Of a DNA stretch of 64,000 nucleotides, positions 9,715 through 16,896 are shown piece after piece; position 1 is the first letter of the stretch, and each line of letters opens with the position of its first letter. The stretch comes from Clostridium liquoris (GTDB lineage: Bacteria; Bacillota; Clostridia; Clostridiales; Clostridiaceae). Made by a program: the position numbers and the translations under genes. The notes under the pieces are model-generated. The model searched no databases and had not been told where the DNA came from. It saw nothing but the letters and a program-made list of their open reading frames with translations. The stretch spans positions 1 to 64,000 of the forward strand of contig NZ_PVXO01000030.1 of NCBI RefSeq assembly GCF_002995785.1, given 5' to 3'.

Positions 9715-10665
9715 TTAAAAATTTAACTTAATTATGGAATGCCCCCATGGGTCAGTACCATTACCTAAGGTAGTTTTGGCATCTTTACTGTGGTTAGAAA
9801 AAATGCTTGAGAAAAAGTTTATAATTGAATCCCACATCTTGCCGAAGAAATTCTTAGCTTCGTCACTTTGTAGTGTTGCTTGTAATTTGCTTGTAACATC
9901 ATTAAATTGACCTTTTAGTTGTTTAAAATCTAAATGTAAGCCATTTATCTTATTCATTAAAGCAGTTATACTCTTAATATCTTCTGGGCTTAAGTTGTAG
10001 TTATAATTATTAGTTACATTTAATACTATTTTTTCTACTGCCTTTTCATCCTTAGGCTTTTCTTTAACTACTTCTTTTTTAACCTCATTTATTAAACCAG
10101 CCGCTTTGTCTTGTCCAATTTTTTCACCTAAATTACCAGTTACCATCAACTCTTCATTAGCTACTTTCTTTTTATCTTCGCTAATTTTCTTTCCTCCAGT
10201 ACTGCTTTCAAAACCCTTTAATATTCCTGTAAGCGCTGCTGTTCCAGACACATTAAAAGGAGCAGATACTTTAACATTAGCATTTTGTATGCCTGCAGTA
10301 ATTAAAGCATTTCTTATCATGCTTTCATTAACCCAATATATATTATTTACGGATATGTTTAATCCGCCTTTATCAGTAGGTTCTACATAAGAACAGGATA
10401 TAGATTTTGTTCCTATTTGTTTTTCTGAAGCTACTCCACTTAAATACTTCGTTTCTTCGTCTATATTAATTTCTTGTACATTGACTTCCTGTCTAGTAAC
10501 GCCAAAATATTTAAGCATGTCTTCTTTTTGCTGAGCAGTTAAATCAGCTCCTAATGTAACATTCTTAAAAGCATCAGCATAAACTTTTTTTGTTGGTACA
10601 GCTGTTAATACAGATATAGTAAATACCATAATCAAAAGTTTACTTATAATCATTTTAAATTTCAT
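9715..10665 (-). CDS. Secreted DUF1002 family protein
   Basis: A 316-residue exported protein with a signal peptide (basic KFK, hydrophobic 7-22, probable cut after VYADA). The region FKNVTLGADLTAQQKEDMLKYFG and the Asn-rich NNIYWVNESMIRNALITAGI match the DUF1002 family of Firmicutes, whose function is unknown. Residues 200-280 are predicted helical with charged repeats. It is followed closely by the degV-family gene, possibly in one transcript. No enzymatic motif is visible. Confidence 0.8.
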   Translation of the reverse strand: MKFKMIISKLLIMVFTISVLTAVPTKKVYADAFKNVTLGADLTAQQKEDMLKYFGVTRQEVNVQEINIDEETKYLSGVASEKQIGTKSISCSYVEPTDKGGLNISVNNIYWVNESMIRNALITAGIQNANVKVSAPFNVSGTAALTGILKGFESSTGGKKISEDKKKVANEELMVTGNLGEKIGQDKAAGLINEVKKEVVKEKPKDEKAVEKIVLNVTNNYNYNLSPEDIKSITALMNKINGLHLDFKQLKGQFNDVTSKLQATLQSDEAKNFFGKMWDSIINFFSSIFSNHSKDAKTTLGNGTDPWGHSIIKLNF

Positions 10666-10870
10666 ACCATCAAATCTCCTTTACCTTTTATGTTTAAAAC
10701 CATGATGTAATTGTTTAATCCGTTTAGTTAATATATTATATATTATATACGTGAATTCATAAATCATAAATAGCTTTATAAATAATTAAAGATTTGTTCT
10801 CTTTTTACAAACAATTTTACAAATTCGTCTTAATTTAAATTTGTCAACTAGTATTATGCTGATTTTTATA

Positions 10871-11164
10871 CTAGCTTCCTATTTTTTGGGATATTGTTTT
10901 CTTTGGCATAGTTTCTATAATTTTATCACATATTTCCTTATAATTATCTCCTATAACCTTTTGTATATCATCTCCACGATTCTGTCCATCAATAATCATT
11001 TGAATTAAATCTTCACGTATCAACTCCTGATTATACTCTGTCATATCTGAACCTCTAAGATATACTATCATATCTGTAAGTATTTTTTCATTATTCTTGT
11101 GAATTTCTTTTTCCATTTTATTGTTACTTTTAAGCAATCCCTTACAATATTTTTTCATTGTCAT
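10871..11164 (-). CDS. DUF1048-like protein paired with PadR
   Basis: A 97-residue acidic and helical protein. The C-terminal part (LIREDLIQMIIDGQNRGDDI, then EICDKIIETM) resembles DUF1048, a family almost always encoded beside PadR regulators; the function is unknown. It overlaps the padR gene end by 23 nt, which indicates translational coupling. It may act with PadR as co-sensor or partner. No transporter follows, unlike many PadR-DUF1048 loci. Confidence 0.65.
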   Translation of the reverse strand: MTMKKYCKGLLKSNNKMEKEIHKNNEKILTDMIVYLRGSDMTEYNQELIREDLIQMIIDGQNRGDDIQKVIGDNYKEICDKIIETMPKKTISQKIGS

Positions 11165-11483
11165 TATCCCCCTTCAATAATTTATTTACTGCATCATCCA
11201 ATGCTATCCAATTACTTTTGAATTGTATTAATGATTCTATACCACTTGAAGTAAGCTTATAATATTTTCTTTTAGGACCACTATCAGAATCTCTTAAAGT
11301 AGCACTTATCATTTCATTTTTCTGTAATCTCAATATTATAGGATATATTGTACCTTCTGATATTTCACCAAATCCATATTTACTAAGTTTCTCCGATATC
11401 TCATATGCATAGGTTTCTTGTTTACTAATAATCTCTAAAATACAACCTTCCAGCATACCTTTAAGCATTTGTGATGGAATCAT
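11142..11483 (-). CDS. PadR family transcriptional regulator
   Basis: A 113-residue single-domain PadR winged helix: MLKGMLEGCILEIIS, then YAYEISEKL, GEISEGTIYPIILRLQ (recognition helix) and GPKRKYYKLT (wing). Such proteins are usually autorepressors that sense small molecules or stress. The likely start may be the internal Met of MLKGM. A strong promoter and a duplicated motif lie just upstream (11505-11554). Confidence 0.9.
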   Translation of the reverse strand: MIPSQMLKGMLEGCILEIISKQETYAYEISEKLSKYGFGEISEGTIYPIILRLQKNEMISATLRDSDSGPKRKYYKLTSSGIESLIQFKSNWIALDDAVNKLLKGDNDNEKIL

Positions 11484-11504
11484 TTAATCACCTTCTTTTG
11501 TACC

Positions 11505-11554
11505 TTGTAATGCAATATAGTGTATATTGTAATGCAAGATACTGTATTTGTCAA
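11505..11554 (-). promoter_or_regulatory. padR promoter with duplicated operator-like motif
   Basis: On the minus strand TTGACA (11554-11549), a 17-bp spacer and TACAAT (11531-11526) make a near-consensus promoter. Two 20-bp copies of TTGTAATGCAAtATAgTGTA start at 11505 and 11527 (18 of 20 identical, 22-bp period, two helical turns). They overlap the -10 and downstream region, fitting autorepression by PadR. Confidence 0.65.
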
Positions 11555-11744
11555 TATTAGGTTTAAAAAAATAAAGCAGATACTTATCTACTTTATTCAT
11601 CTTCCCAAAGAAGTTCTTCACAGAGTACATCGATGCCTGAATTCATCATATAATGCTTTAAAATGTATTTCAACTTATTTTTTAAAATTACCAAATTCCT
11701 ATTTTTTTGTTTATATATCATTTCCCCTTACTGGAATTTGTAAA

Positions 11745-11942
11745 TCAGTTATTTTTGTTATTACTATCCAAAATAGAACCAATGACGATGCCAATAAGCA
11801 TTCCTACTCCGGCCCCTAAAGGTATAGAAAATAGAGAACTAGCCCTATCTATGATAATGCTTATAATAATTCCTATACCAGCACCAAAACATAACCCAAG
11901 TGATATACCTATTGTTAAATACTTATTTGCATCTTTTTTCAT
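11745..11942 (-). CDS. Small glycine-zipper membrane protein
   Basis: A 65-residue protein with two hydrophobic segments (about 9-30 and 38-57). Both are rich in spaced glycines (GLCFGAGIGI and GAGVGMLIGIVIG), the glycine-zipper pattern of small membrane proteins. A good GAGGTG ribosome site precedes the ATG. The function is not recognised. It is probably a single-gene unit. Confidence 0.65.
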   Translation of the reverse strand: MKKDANKYLTIGISLGLCFGAGIGIIISIIIDRASSLFSIPLGAGVGMLIGIVIGSILDSNNKNN

Positions 11943-12197
11943 ATCACACCTCTTTCAAATTTACTATTTATCTTCTACCAGAATATTACTTATACTTTCT
12001 TCATTATACTATAATTTGCAAATGCAATATACAAATTGCATACTAAATATTCCACCCTAATATAAACTAAAATATTCCTAATCACGCTATATCAATACAC
12101 AAGTCTAATTTTCTCATTTATTTATGGTACGATTCTCCGTAACTACTCTAAATGAGGTTTTTCCATTTTATTCTTCTGTATATATTCTACATAAATA

Positions 12198-12277
12198 TGG
12201 TATAATTTTAAAGTACAATTCTATAGCTAATTGTGGGCTACTGGTATCACTTACCTCTTTTATGAAGGGAGGTGATA
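12198..12277 (+). promoter_or_regulatory. Toxin promoter and structured leader
   Basis: TGGTATAAT (12198-12206) is an extended -10. The predicted 5' leader carries TACAATTCTA (12214-12223) and ACTGGTATCACT (12240-12251). GTATCAC there can pair with GTGATAC (12271-12277), which contains the end of the GGGAGGTGA ribosome site, so the leader can hide its own ribosome site. Confidence 0.55.
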
Positions 12278-12281
12278 CTTA

Positions 12282-12383
12282 ATGAGTAATGACGTTCTAA
12301 TGTTACTATTTACTGGTGGATTATTTTTATCATCACTATTGACATTTATAGTGTTACTTATAGATAAAATATCAAAAAAATAG
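12282..12383 (+). CDS. 33-residue holin-like membrane toxin candidate
   Basis: A 33-codon gene with GGGAGGTGA 7 nt before the ATG. The product begins MSNDVLMLLFTGGLFLSSLL, has one membrane helix (about 5-27), and ends in a basic Lys-rich tail (DKISKK). This is the shape of the putative holin-like toxin family (Hol-Tox) used in type I toxin-antitoxin modules. The stop codon lies in a bidirectional terminator stem, and an inverted copy of the 5' leader follows on the other strand. Toxicity is inferred, not shown. Confidence 0.65.
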   Translation: MSNDVLMLLFTGGLFLSSLLTFIVLLIDKISKK

Positions 12384-12417
12384 TAGCCCCACGCGCAATT
12401 GGATGCTACTATTTTTT
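12381..12417. terminator. Bidirectional terminator between toxin mRNA and antisense RNA
   Basis: TAGTAGC (12381-12387) pairs with GCTACTA (12405-12411). Seven A residues precede the stem and six T residues follow it, so it can stop transcription in both directions. This is what convergent toxin and antitoxin RNAs need. Confidence 0.7.
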
Positions 12418-12467
12418 AACTATATTAAATTATAGTGATACCAGTTGCCTAAGCAACTAGAATTGTA
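12381..12467 (-). ncRNA. Candidate antitoxin RNA converging on the toxin gene
   Basis: The segment 12434-12467 is an inverted copy of the toxin leader: complements of TACAATTCTA and ACTGGTATCACT with a GTTGC/GCAAC hairpin between. A minus-strand transcript starting here would end at the 12381-12417 terminator. It would carry GGTATCAC, complementary to GTGATAC at the toxin ribosome site, and overlap the toxin 3' end. Exact ends and the promoter (a possible TATACAAT on the minus strand) are inferred. Confidence 0.45.
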
Positions 12468-12469
12468 TA

Positions 12470-12498
12470 AGTAGAGTGTTGACGCACTCTACTTTTTT
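12470..12498 (+). terminator. Second terminator downstream of the toxin module
   Basis: AGTAGAGTG (12470-12478) and CACTCTACT (12485-12493) form a 9-bp stem followed by TTTTTT. It would catch plus-strand read-through from the toxin gene. Confidence 0.7.
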
Positions 12499-12583
12499 AT
12501 TATCTGCATTTCTTATTTATATTATATCAAATTTTCATAAAAAATAAACATAAATAATTTTTTATATTTAAATTTATTAACTG

Positions 12584-12688
12584 TTAGATTAATTGAAATT
12601 TTACAGCTTCTCTTGCACATTTAATTTGAATATTATTATAGGAATATCTTGTAAAAATATCATATAAATTAATATCCTTATTTTCCAT
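12584..12688 (-). CDS. Possible 34-residue small protein
   Basis: A minus-strand ATG at 12688 is preceded by a perfect AGGAGGT site and opens a 34-codon frame ending at TAA. The product (starts MENKDINLYDIFTRYSYNN) is not recognised. It begins about 80 nt past the nahK stop and could be the last gene of that transcript. The strong ribosome site is the only evidence. Confidence 0.35.
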   Translation of the reverse strand: MENKDINLYDIFTRYSYNNIQIKCAREAVKFQLI

Positions 12689-12768
12689 ATAAAATACCTC
12701 CTAAAAGATTTTCATTTTCTATTTGATTCCAACATTCATATCAACTTTGACCCCAGGGGAGTATCTCC

Positions 12769-13878
12769 TTATTGGCATACTTTGCCGATAATAGCCTCCA
12801 TTTGCTGGAATTTTGCTTCTATATCAGCTACCATTTTAAATTGATTTCTTGCTCTCTCAAGGTTGTGTTTTTCTCTGTGAATTTTAAAATAAACATCCCC
12901 ATCTAAATAATCAGTAAGGAATCTTATGCCACACTCAAAGGTTAATAGTTTTGCACTAAAAGGCAAAAGTTTTATTTCCATGTCTGTAAGTGATTTTCCT
13001 GCTGTTTCTATAAACCCTCTAGTAAAGTTCTCAAACAATTCAAGACTTATTCCTACCTTTGAAAGGTCAGTATCATCTTCTTCTGCAGTAGCAGCTCCAG
13101 ATCTTATAGAATCCCCAAAATCATATAAGGATAAACCTGGCATAACTGTATCTAAATCTATAATACAAATACCTTCCCCGGTAATATCATCTATCATTAC
13201 ATTATTGAATTTAGTATCATTATGGGTAACACGCAATGGCAATTTATTTTCCTTAAGAAGATTTAAAAGAACCTTTGTATCATCAGCTCTATCCATTACA
13301 AACTTTATTTCATCCTTAACTTCTATTGCTCTGCCTTTAACATCCTTTTCAACTGATTTTAAAAATGTTTCATATCTTTTTACGGTATTGTGGAAATCAG
13401 GGATTGTCTCATGTAGTTTTTCCGCTGGAAAATCTGAAAGAAGCTGCTGGAACTTACCAAAGGCTTTTCCGGAATTATACAAATGCTTTGGATTTTCAAC
13501 CAGCTGATAAGTTCTGGCATTTTCAATAAATATATAAGCCCTGAAGCAGTCACCAGTTTCACTTTTATAAAAGCTTTTCCCATCTTTCGTAGTTACAATT
13601 ATTAATGTTTCTCTATTTGGATTTCCTCCACTAGCCATAATTTTCATCTTTAGGTGTGCTGTTACATTTTCTATATTTTCCATTAGATTTTCTGGTGATT
13701 TAAAAACATTAGTGTTTATTTTTTGAAGAATATATCTATGAATAGAACAATCACCCTTTTGAAAATAAACGCAAAAGGTGCTGTTTATATGTCCAAAACC
13801 ATAGGGTTCTGCTTTTATAAAATTACCACTAAAATTGAATTGTTTTATTATTTCATTAATATCATAATTTACATTCAT
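12769..13878 (-). CDS. nahK: N-acetylhexosamine 1-kinase (NahK/LnpB type)
   Basis: A 369-residue aminoglycoside-phosphotransferase-fold sugar kinase. The catalytic loop THNDTKFNNVM (Asp221) and the metal motif IIDLDTVMPG (Asp241/Asp243) are clear. In bifidobacteria the homologue phosphorylates GlcNAc or GalNAc at C1 after GH112 phosphorolysis. The locus also has GH112, GalE and a nucleotidyltransferase, which supports the specific call over a generic phosphotransferase. It is the last main gene of the locus, 50 nt after the nucleotidyltransferase, with a GGGGGA ribosome site. Confidence 0.87.
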   Translation of the reverse strand: MNVNYDINEIIKQFNFSGNFIKAEPYGFGHINSTFCVYFQKGDCSIHRYILQKINTNVFKSPENLMENIENVTAHLKMKIMASGGNPNRETLIIVTTKDGKSFYKSETGDCFRAYIFIENARTYQLVENPKHLYNSGKAFGKFQQLLSDFPAEKLHETIPDFHNTVKRYETFLKSVEKDVKGRAIEVKDEIKFVMDRADDTKVLLNLLKENKLPLRVTHNDTKFNNVMIDDITGEGICIIDLDTVMPGLSLYDFGDSIRSGAATAEEDDTDLSKVGISLELFENFTRGFIETAGKSLTDMEIKLLPFSAKLLTFECGIRFLTDYLDGDVYFKIHREKHNLERARNQFKMVADIEAKFQQMEAIIGKVCQ

Positions 13879-13928
13879 TATTTATCCCCCCTGTATTCCT
13901 TATACCGCACTTGATGAAAATTAAGCAT

Positions 13929-14846
13929 CTAATCCCATAATTTTTCTGGATATACGCCACTATTTATAAGATCATTAATTGCCTTATTAATATTGGGCTT
14001 ATCTTCTCTGTAAGTAACTCCGTACCATTGTTCCTTTGAAGTCATCACTTTAACCTTTGCCTTGCCTTCTGCTATAAGATTATCAACAACACTTGGAAGG
14101 AAATACTCAGACTTTAATATATTTTCTTTATTACCTTCCAAGAATTTTGAAAAGCCTTCTTCTAATTCTTCAAATATACTTGGAGTAAATCCCCAAGTGT
14201 TCATTGATACTGTGCTCCCCTTTGGAATATCAATCCAGCTTTCACCGTCCTCTGTATATTTTGCAGCATCTTCAAATTTCTTAATTTTAGTTCTTTCAGT
14301 TATATTAACTAAATAATTCTCATTATCTACATTACATACACCTCTAGCAACGGTTCCATGTTCAGTAAGAGTATTTTCAAGCTGAAAACCAACCATAGCA
14401 TAGTTATAAAACTCTCTATCGTCCTTAACCTCTGAAAGAAATTTTCCTATTTCCTCAAAAGATGTAGAGCCATAGAAATCGTCTGCATTTATTACCGCAA
14501 AAGGTGTATTAACAACATCTTTACAGCACAAAACTGCATGAGCTGTACCCCAGGGCTTAATTCTATCTTGCGGTACTTCAAAATTTGAAGGTACCTTATA
14601 AACCTCTTGGTATACATAGGCAGTGTCAACAATTTTACTTATTCTATTTCCTATAGTTTCACGAAATGCATCTTCAATTTCTTTTTTAATTATAAATACT
14701 ACTTTCCCAAAACCTGCCTTCATGGCATCATATATGGAATAATCCATTATAATCTCACCACTCGGCCCAACGGGGTCTATTTGCTTTAGGCCTCCATATC
14801 TGCTTCCCATTCCTGCTGCCATTATTACAAGCGTTGGTTTTACCAT
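13929..14846 (-). CDS. Sugar-1-phosphate nucleotidyltransferase of the galacto-N-biose locus
   Basis: A 305-residue NTP-transferase-fold protein. The N-terminal MAAGMGSRYGGLKQIDPVG is the nucleotide-binding loop, GTAHAVL the next conserved block, and INADDFYG the metal-binding Asp motif. No GalT or LnpC-like uridylyltransferase is in the locus, so this enzyme may activate Gal-1-P or HexNAc-1-P with UTP for the adjacent GalE. That role is inferred; the nucleotide and sugar specificity are not readable. Confidence 0.8.
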   Translation of the reverse strand: MVKPTLVIMAAGMGSRYGGLKQIDPVGPSGEIIMDYSIYDAMKAGFGKVVFIIKKEIEDAFRETIGNRISKIVDTAYVYQEVYKVPSNFEVPQDRIKPWGTAHAVLCCKDVVNTPFAVINADDFYGSTSFEEIGKFLSEVKDDREFYNYAMVGFQLENTLTEHGTVARGVCNVDNENYLVNITERTKIKKFEDAAKYTEDGESWIDIPKGSTVSMNTWGFTPSIFEELEEGFSKFLEGNKENILKSEYFLPSVVDNLIAEGKAKVKVMTSKEQWYGVTYREDKPNINKAINDLINSGVYPEKLWD

Positions 14847-14869
14847 AAAAATTCTCCTTTCACTGATAT

Positions 14870-15889
14870 TTATTTTGTATCCCCATATCCATTAGGATTA
14901 TTTAACTGCCAATTCCATGAATCTGCACACATGTCCTCAATTGTTCTTTTTGCTGTAAACCCTAGCTCTTTATTTGCTTTTAAGGTATCAGCATAGCAGG
15001 AAGCCACATCCCCAGGTCTCTTATCCACTATTTTATAAGGTATTTTCTTGCCACAGGCTTTAGAATAGGCTTTTACTACTTCTAACACTGTATATCCATT
15101 GCCTGTACCTAAATTATAGGCTTGTATCCCTGGATTTGAATTTAATTTTTCTAGGGCTTTAATATGCCCCTCTGCTAGATCAACTACATGAATATAATCT
15201 CTTACTCCTGTACCATCCTTTGTTGGATAATCATTTCCGAATATATTCAGGTAAGCAAGTTTTCCACATGCTACCTGTGCTATATATGGAACCAGATTGT
15301 TTGGTATACCCTTTGGGTCTTCGCCTATAAGCCCGCTTTTATGAGCACCAATAGGATTAAAATAACGAAGCAGAATTATATTCCAATTATTATCTGATAT
15401 ATATAAATCTCTAAGAATATCTTCAATCATAAGCTTTGTTCTTCCGTATGGATTTGTTGCACTAAGCGGAAAATCCTCAGTTATTGGAACAGTACTTGGA
15501 TTTCCATAGACCGTTGCGGATGAGCTGAATACAAGTTTCTTTACATTAAATTCATTCATAACTTCACATAAATTCAATGTGCTCATCAGGTTATTATTGT
15601 AGTATCTTAATGGAATTGAAACGGATTCTCCTACAGCCTTTAACGCTGCAAAATGTATAACAGAATCAATATTGTTTTCTTTAAATATTTTTCTTACAGC
15701 CTCTTTATCACATAAATCCGCTTTATAAAACTTGAAATCTCTTCCGGTTATTTTTTTTACTCTATTTAGTGATTCTTCATTGCTATTAATAAGGTTGTCT
15801 ACAATAACTATTTCATAACCTTTTTCAAGTAATTCAACAGCTGTATGACTACCTATATAGCCCGCACCACCTGTAATTAATATTGACAT
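14870..15889 (-). CDS. galE: UDP-glucose/UDP-GlcNAc 4-epimerase
   Basis: A 339-residue extended short-chain dehydrogenase. It has the NAD motif GGAGYIG, the catalytic Ser-Ala-Thr segment FSSSATVYG, and YGRTK for the Tyr-x-x-x-Lys pair. It interconverts UDP-Gal with UDP-Glc, and perhaps UDP-GalNAc with UDP-GlcNAc, which would let both halves of galacto-N-biose enter metabolism. The start at 15889 has AGGAG 8 nt upstream; the ATG two codons earlier is too close. An 83-nt gap separates it from the ROK gene. Confidence 0.94.
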   Translation of the reverse strand: MSILITGGAGYIGSHTAVELLEKGYEIVIVDNLINSNEESLNRVKKITGRDFKFYKADLCDKEAVRKIFKENNIDSVIHFAALKAVGESVSIPLRYYNNNLMSTLNLCEVMNEFNVKKLVFSSSATVYGNPSTVPITEDFPLSATNPYGRTKLMIEDILRDLYISDNNWNIILLRYFNPIGAHKSGLIGEDPKGIPNNLVPYIAQVACGKLAYLNIFGNDYPTKDGTGVRDYIHVVDLAEGHIKALEKLNSNPGIQAYNLGTGNGYTVLEVVKAYSKACGKKIPYKIVDKRPGDVASCYADTLKANKELGFTAKRTIEDMCADSWNWQLNNPNGYGDTK

Positions 15890-15972
15890 TTTCATCTCTC
15901 CTTAAAATTTACATAAATAATTTATGATTCTATATATAATATTTGAGATGTATTTTACTGATACTTATAAAT

Positions 15973-16896
15973 TTAATGGCTCAGCCTGTCTTTAACTATA
16001 TAGCACGCCCCTAGTAACCCAGCATCATTATTAAGACCTGCTTTAATTATTTTTGTATGTCCCCTGTAAGGCTCCATTACTTTCTTCTTAAATAAGCTAT
16101 TAACTTGGTTAAAAAATTTATCTCCTTGTGCAGCTATTCCACCACCAATAATTATGGTCCCTGGATCTAGTATATGGGTTAAATTTACTAAACCCACTAC
16201 TAAATTATTTAAATACTCTTTATATATATTACAAACAATTGTATTCCCATCTTGAACTTTTTGCATTACTTCTTCGCCATTTGCCAAACTATCTTCTACT
16301 TTCACTGCTTTATTATATTTTTTTACTAAAGCTGAGGTTGAGGCATAATTCTCGAAGCATCCTTGGAAGCCACAATTACACTTCTCCCCATTGAAGTTTA
16401 TAGTCATATGCCCTACTTCACCGGCATATCCGCCAACCCCTCTGTATAGGCTCCTGTTTATAACAATTGCTCCACCAATACCCGTTCCTAATGTAAGGCA
16501 GACAAAAGTGTCCAAATTTCTTGCAGCACCAACCCACATTTCTCCAAGTGCAGCTGCATTTACATCATTCTCCGCAAATGCTTTTACCCCTGTTTCTTTT
16601 AGTATTTCCTCTGCCAGCTTAGCTCCACTATAGTCCGCAAAATTAATAGCTCCAGCTACTACTTCCCCTTTTTGAATATCTACCTGTCCTGCTGTACTTA
16701 TTCCTGCATATTCAATGTTATATTGTTCTTTTAAGTCATTTATTATTTCACATAACTTTTTTGGTATATTAACTCTGCAAAGGGATTTAGGTGTGGGTGT
16801 TTTATCCTTGTATAATATATCCCCATTTTCAGTAATAACTCCATATTTTATAAAGGTTCCGCCTATATCAAAACATATAATGTTCTTAATCTTCAT
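15973..16896 (-). CDS. ROK family sugar kinase
   Basis: A 307-residue ROK kinase. FDIGGTFIKYG is the ATP phosphate loop, and TLGTGIGGAIV the second nucleotide motif. GHMTINFNG leads to the zinc site CNCGFQGCFE. There is no N-terminal helix-turn-helix, so it is an enzyme rather than a NagC-type repressor. It probably makes a hexose or HexNAc 6-phosphate, for example from GlcNAc or a sugar released by the GH42 enzyme. The start ATG overlaps the GH42 stop by 1 nt (TGATG), showing coupling. Confidence 0.88.
   Translation of the reverse strand: MKIKNIICFDIGGTFIKYGVITENGDILYKDKTPTPKSLCRVNIPKKLCEIINDLKEQYNIEYAGISTAGQVDIQKGEVVAGAINFADYSGAKLAEEILKETGVKAFAENDVNAAALGEMWVGAARNLDTFVCLTLGTGIGGAIVINRSLYRGVGGYAGEVGHMTINFNGEKCNCGFQGCFENYASTSALVKKYNKAVKVEDSLANGEEVMQKVQDGNTIVCNIYKEYLNNLVVGLVNLTHILDPGTIIIGGGIAAQGDKFFNQVNSLFKKKVMEPYRGHTKIIKAGLNNDAGLLGACYIVKDRLSH

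Noticed and set aside
12282-12383. Fst-type toxin of the par family
   Set aside because: The peptide lacks the Fst sequence pattern, and the leaders are inverted rather than direct repeats; the holin-like family is a better match.
12769-13878. Homoserine kinase or aminoglycoside phosphotransferase call
   Set aside because: The fold is shared, but the GH112, GalE and sugar importer neighbours point to N-acetylhexosamine 1-kinase.
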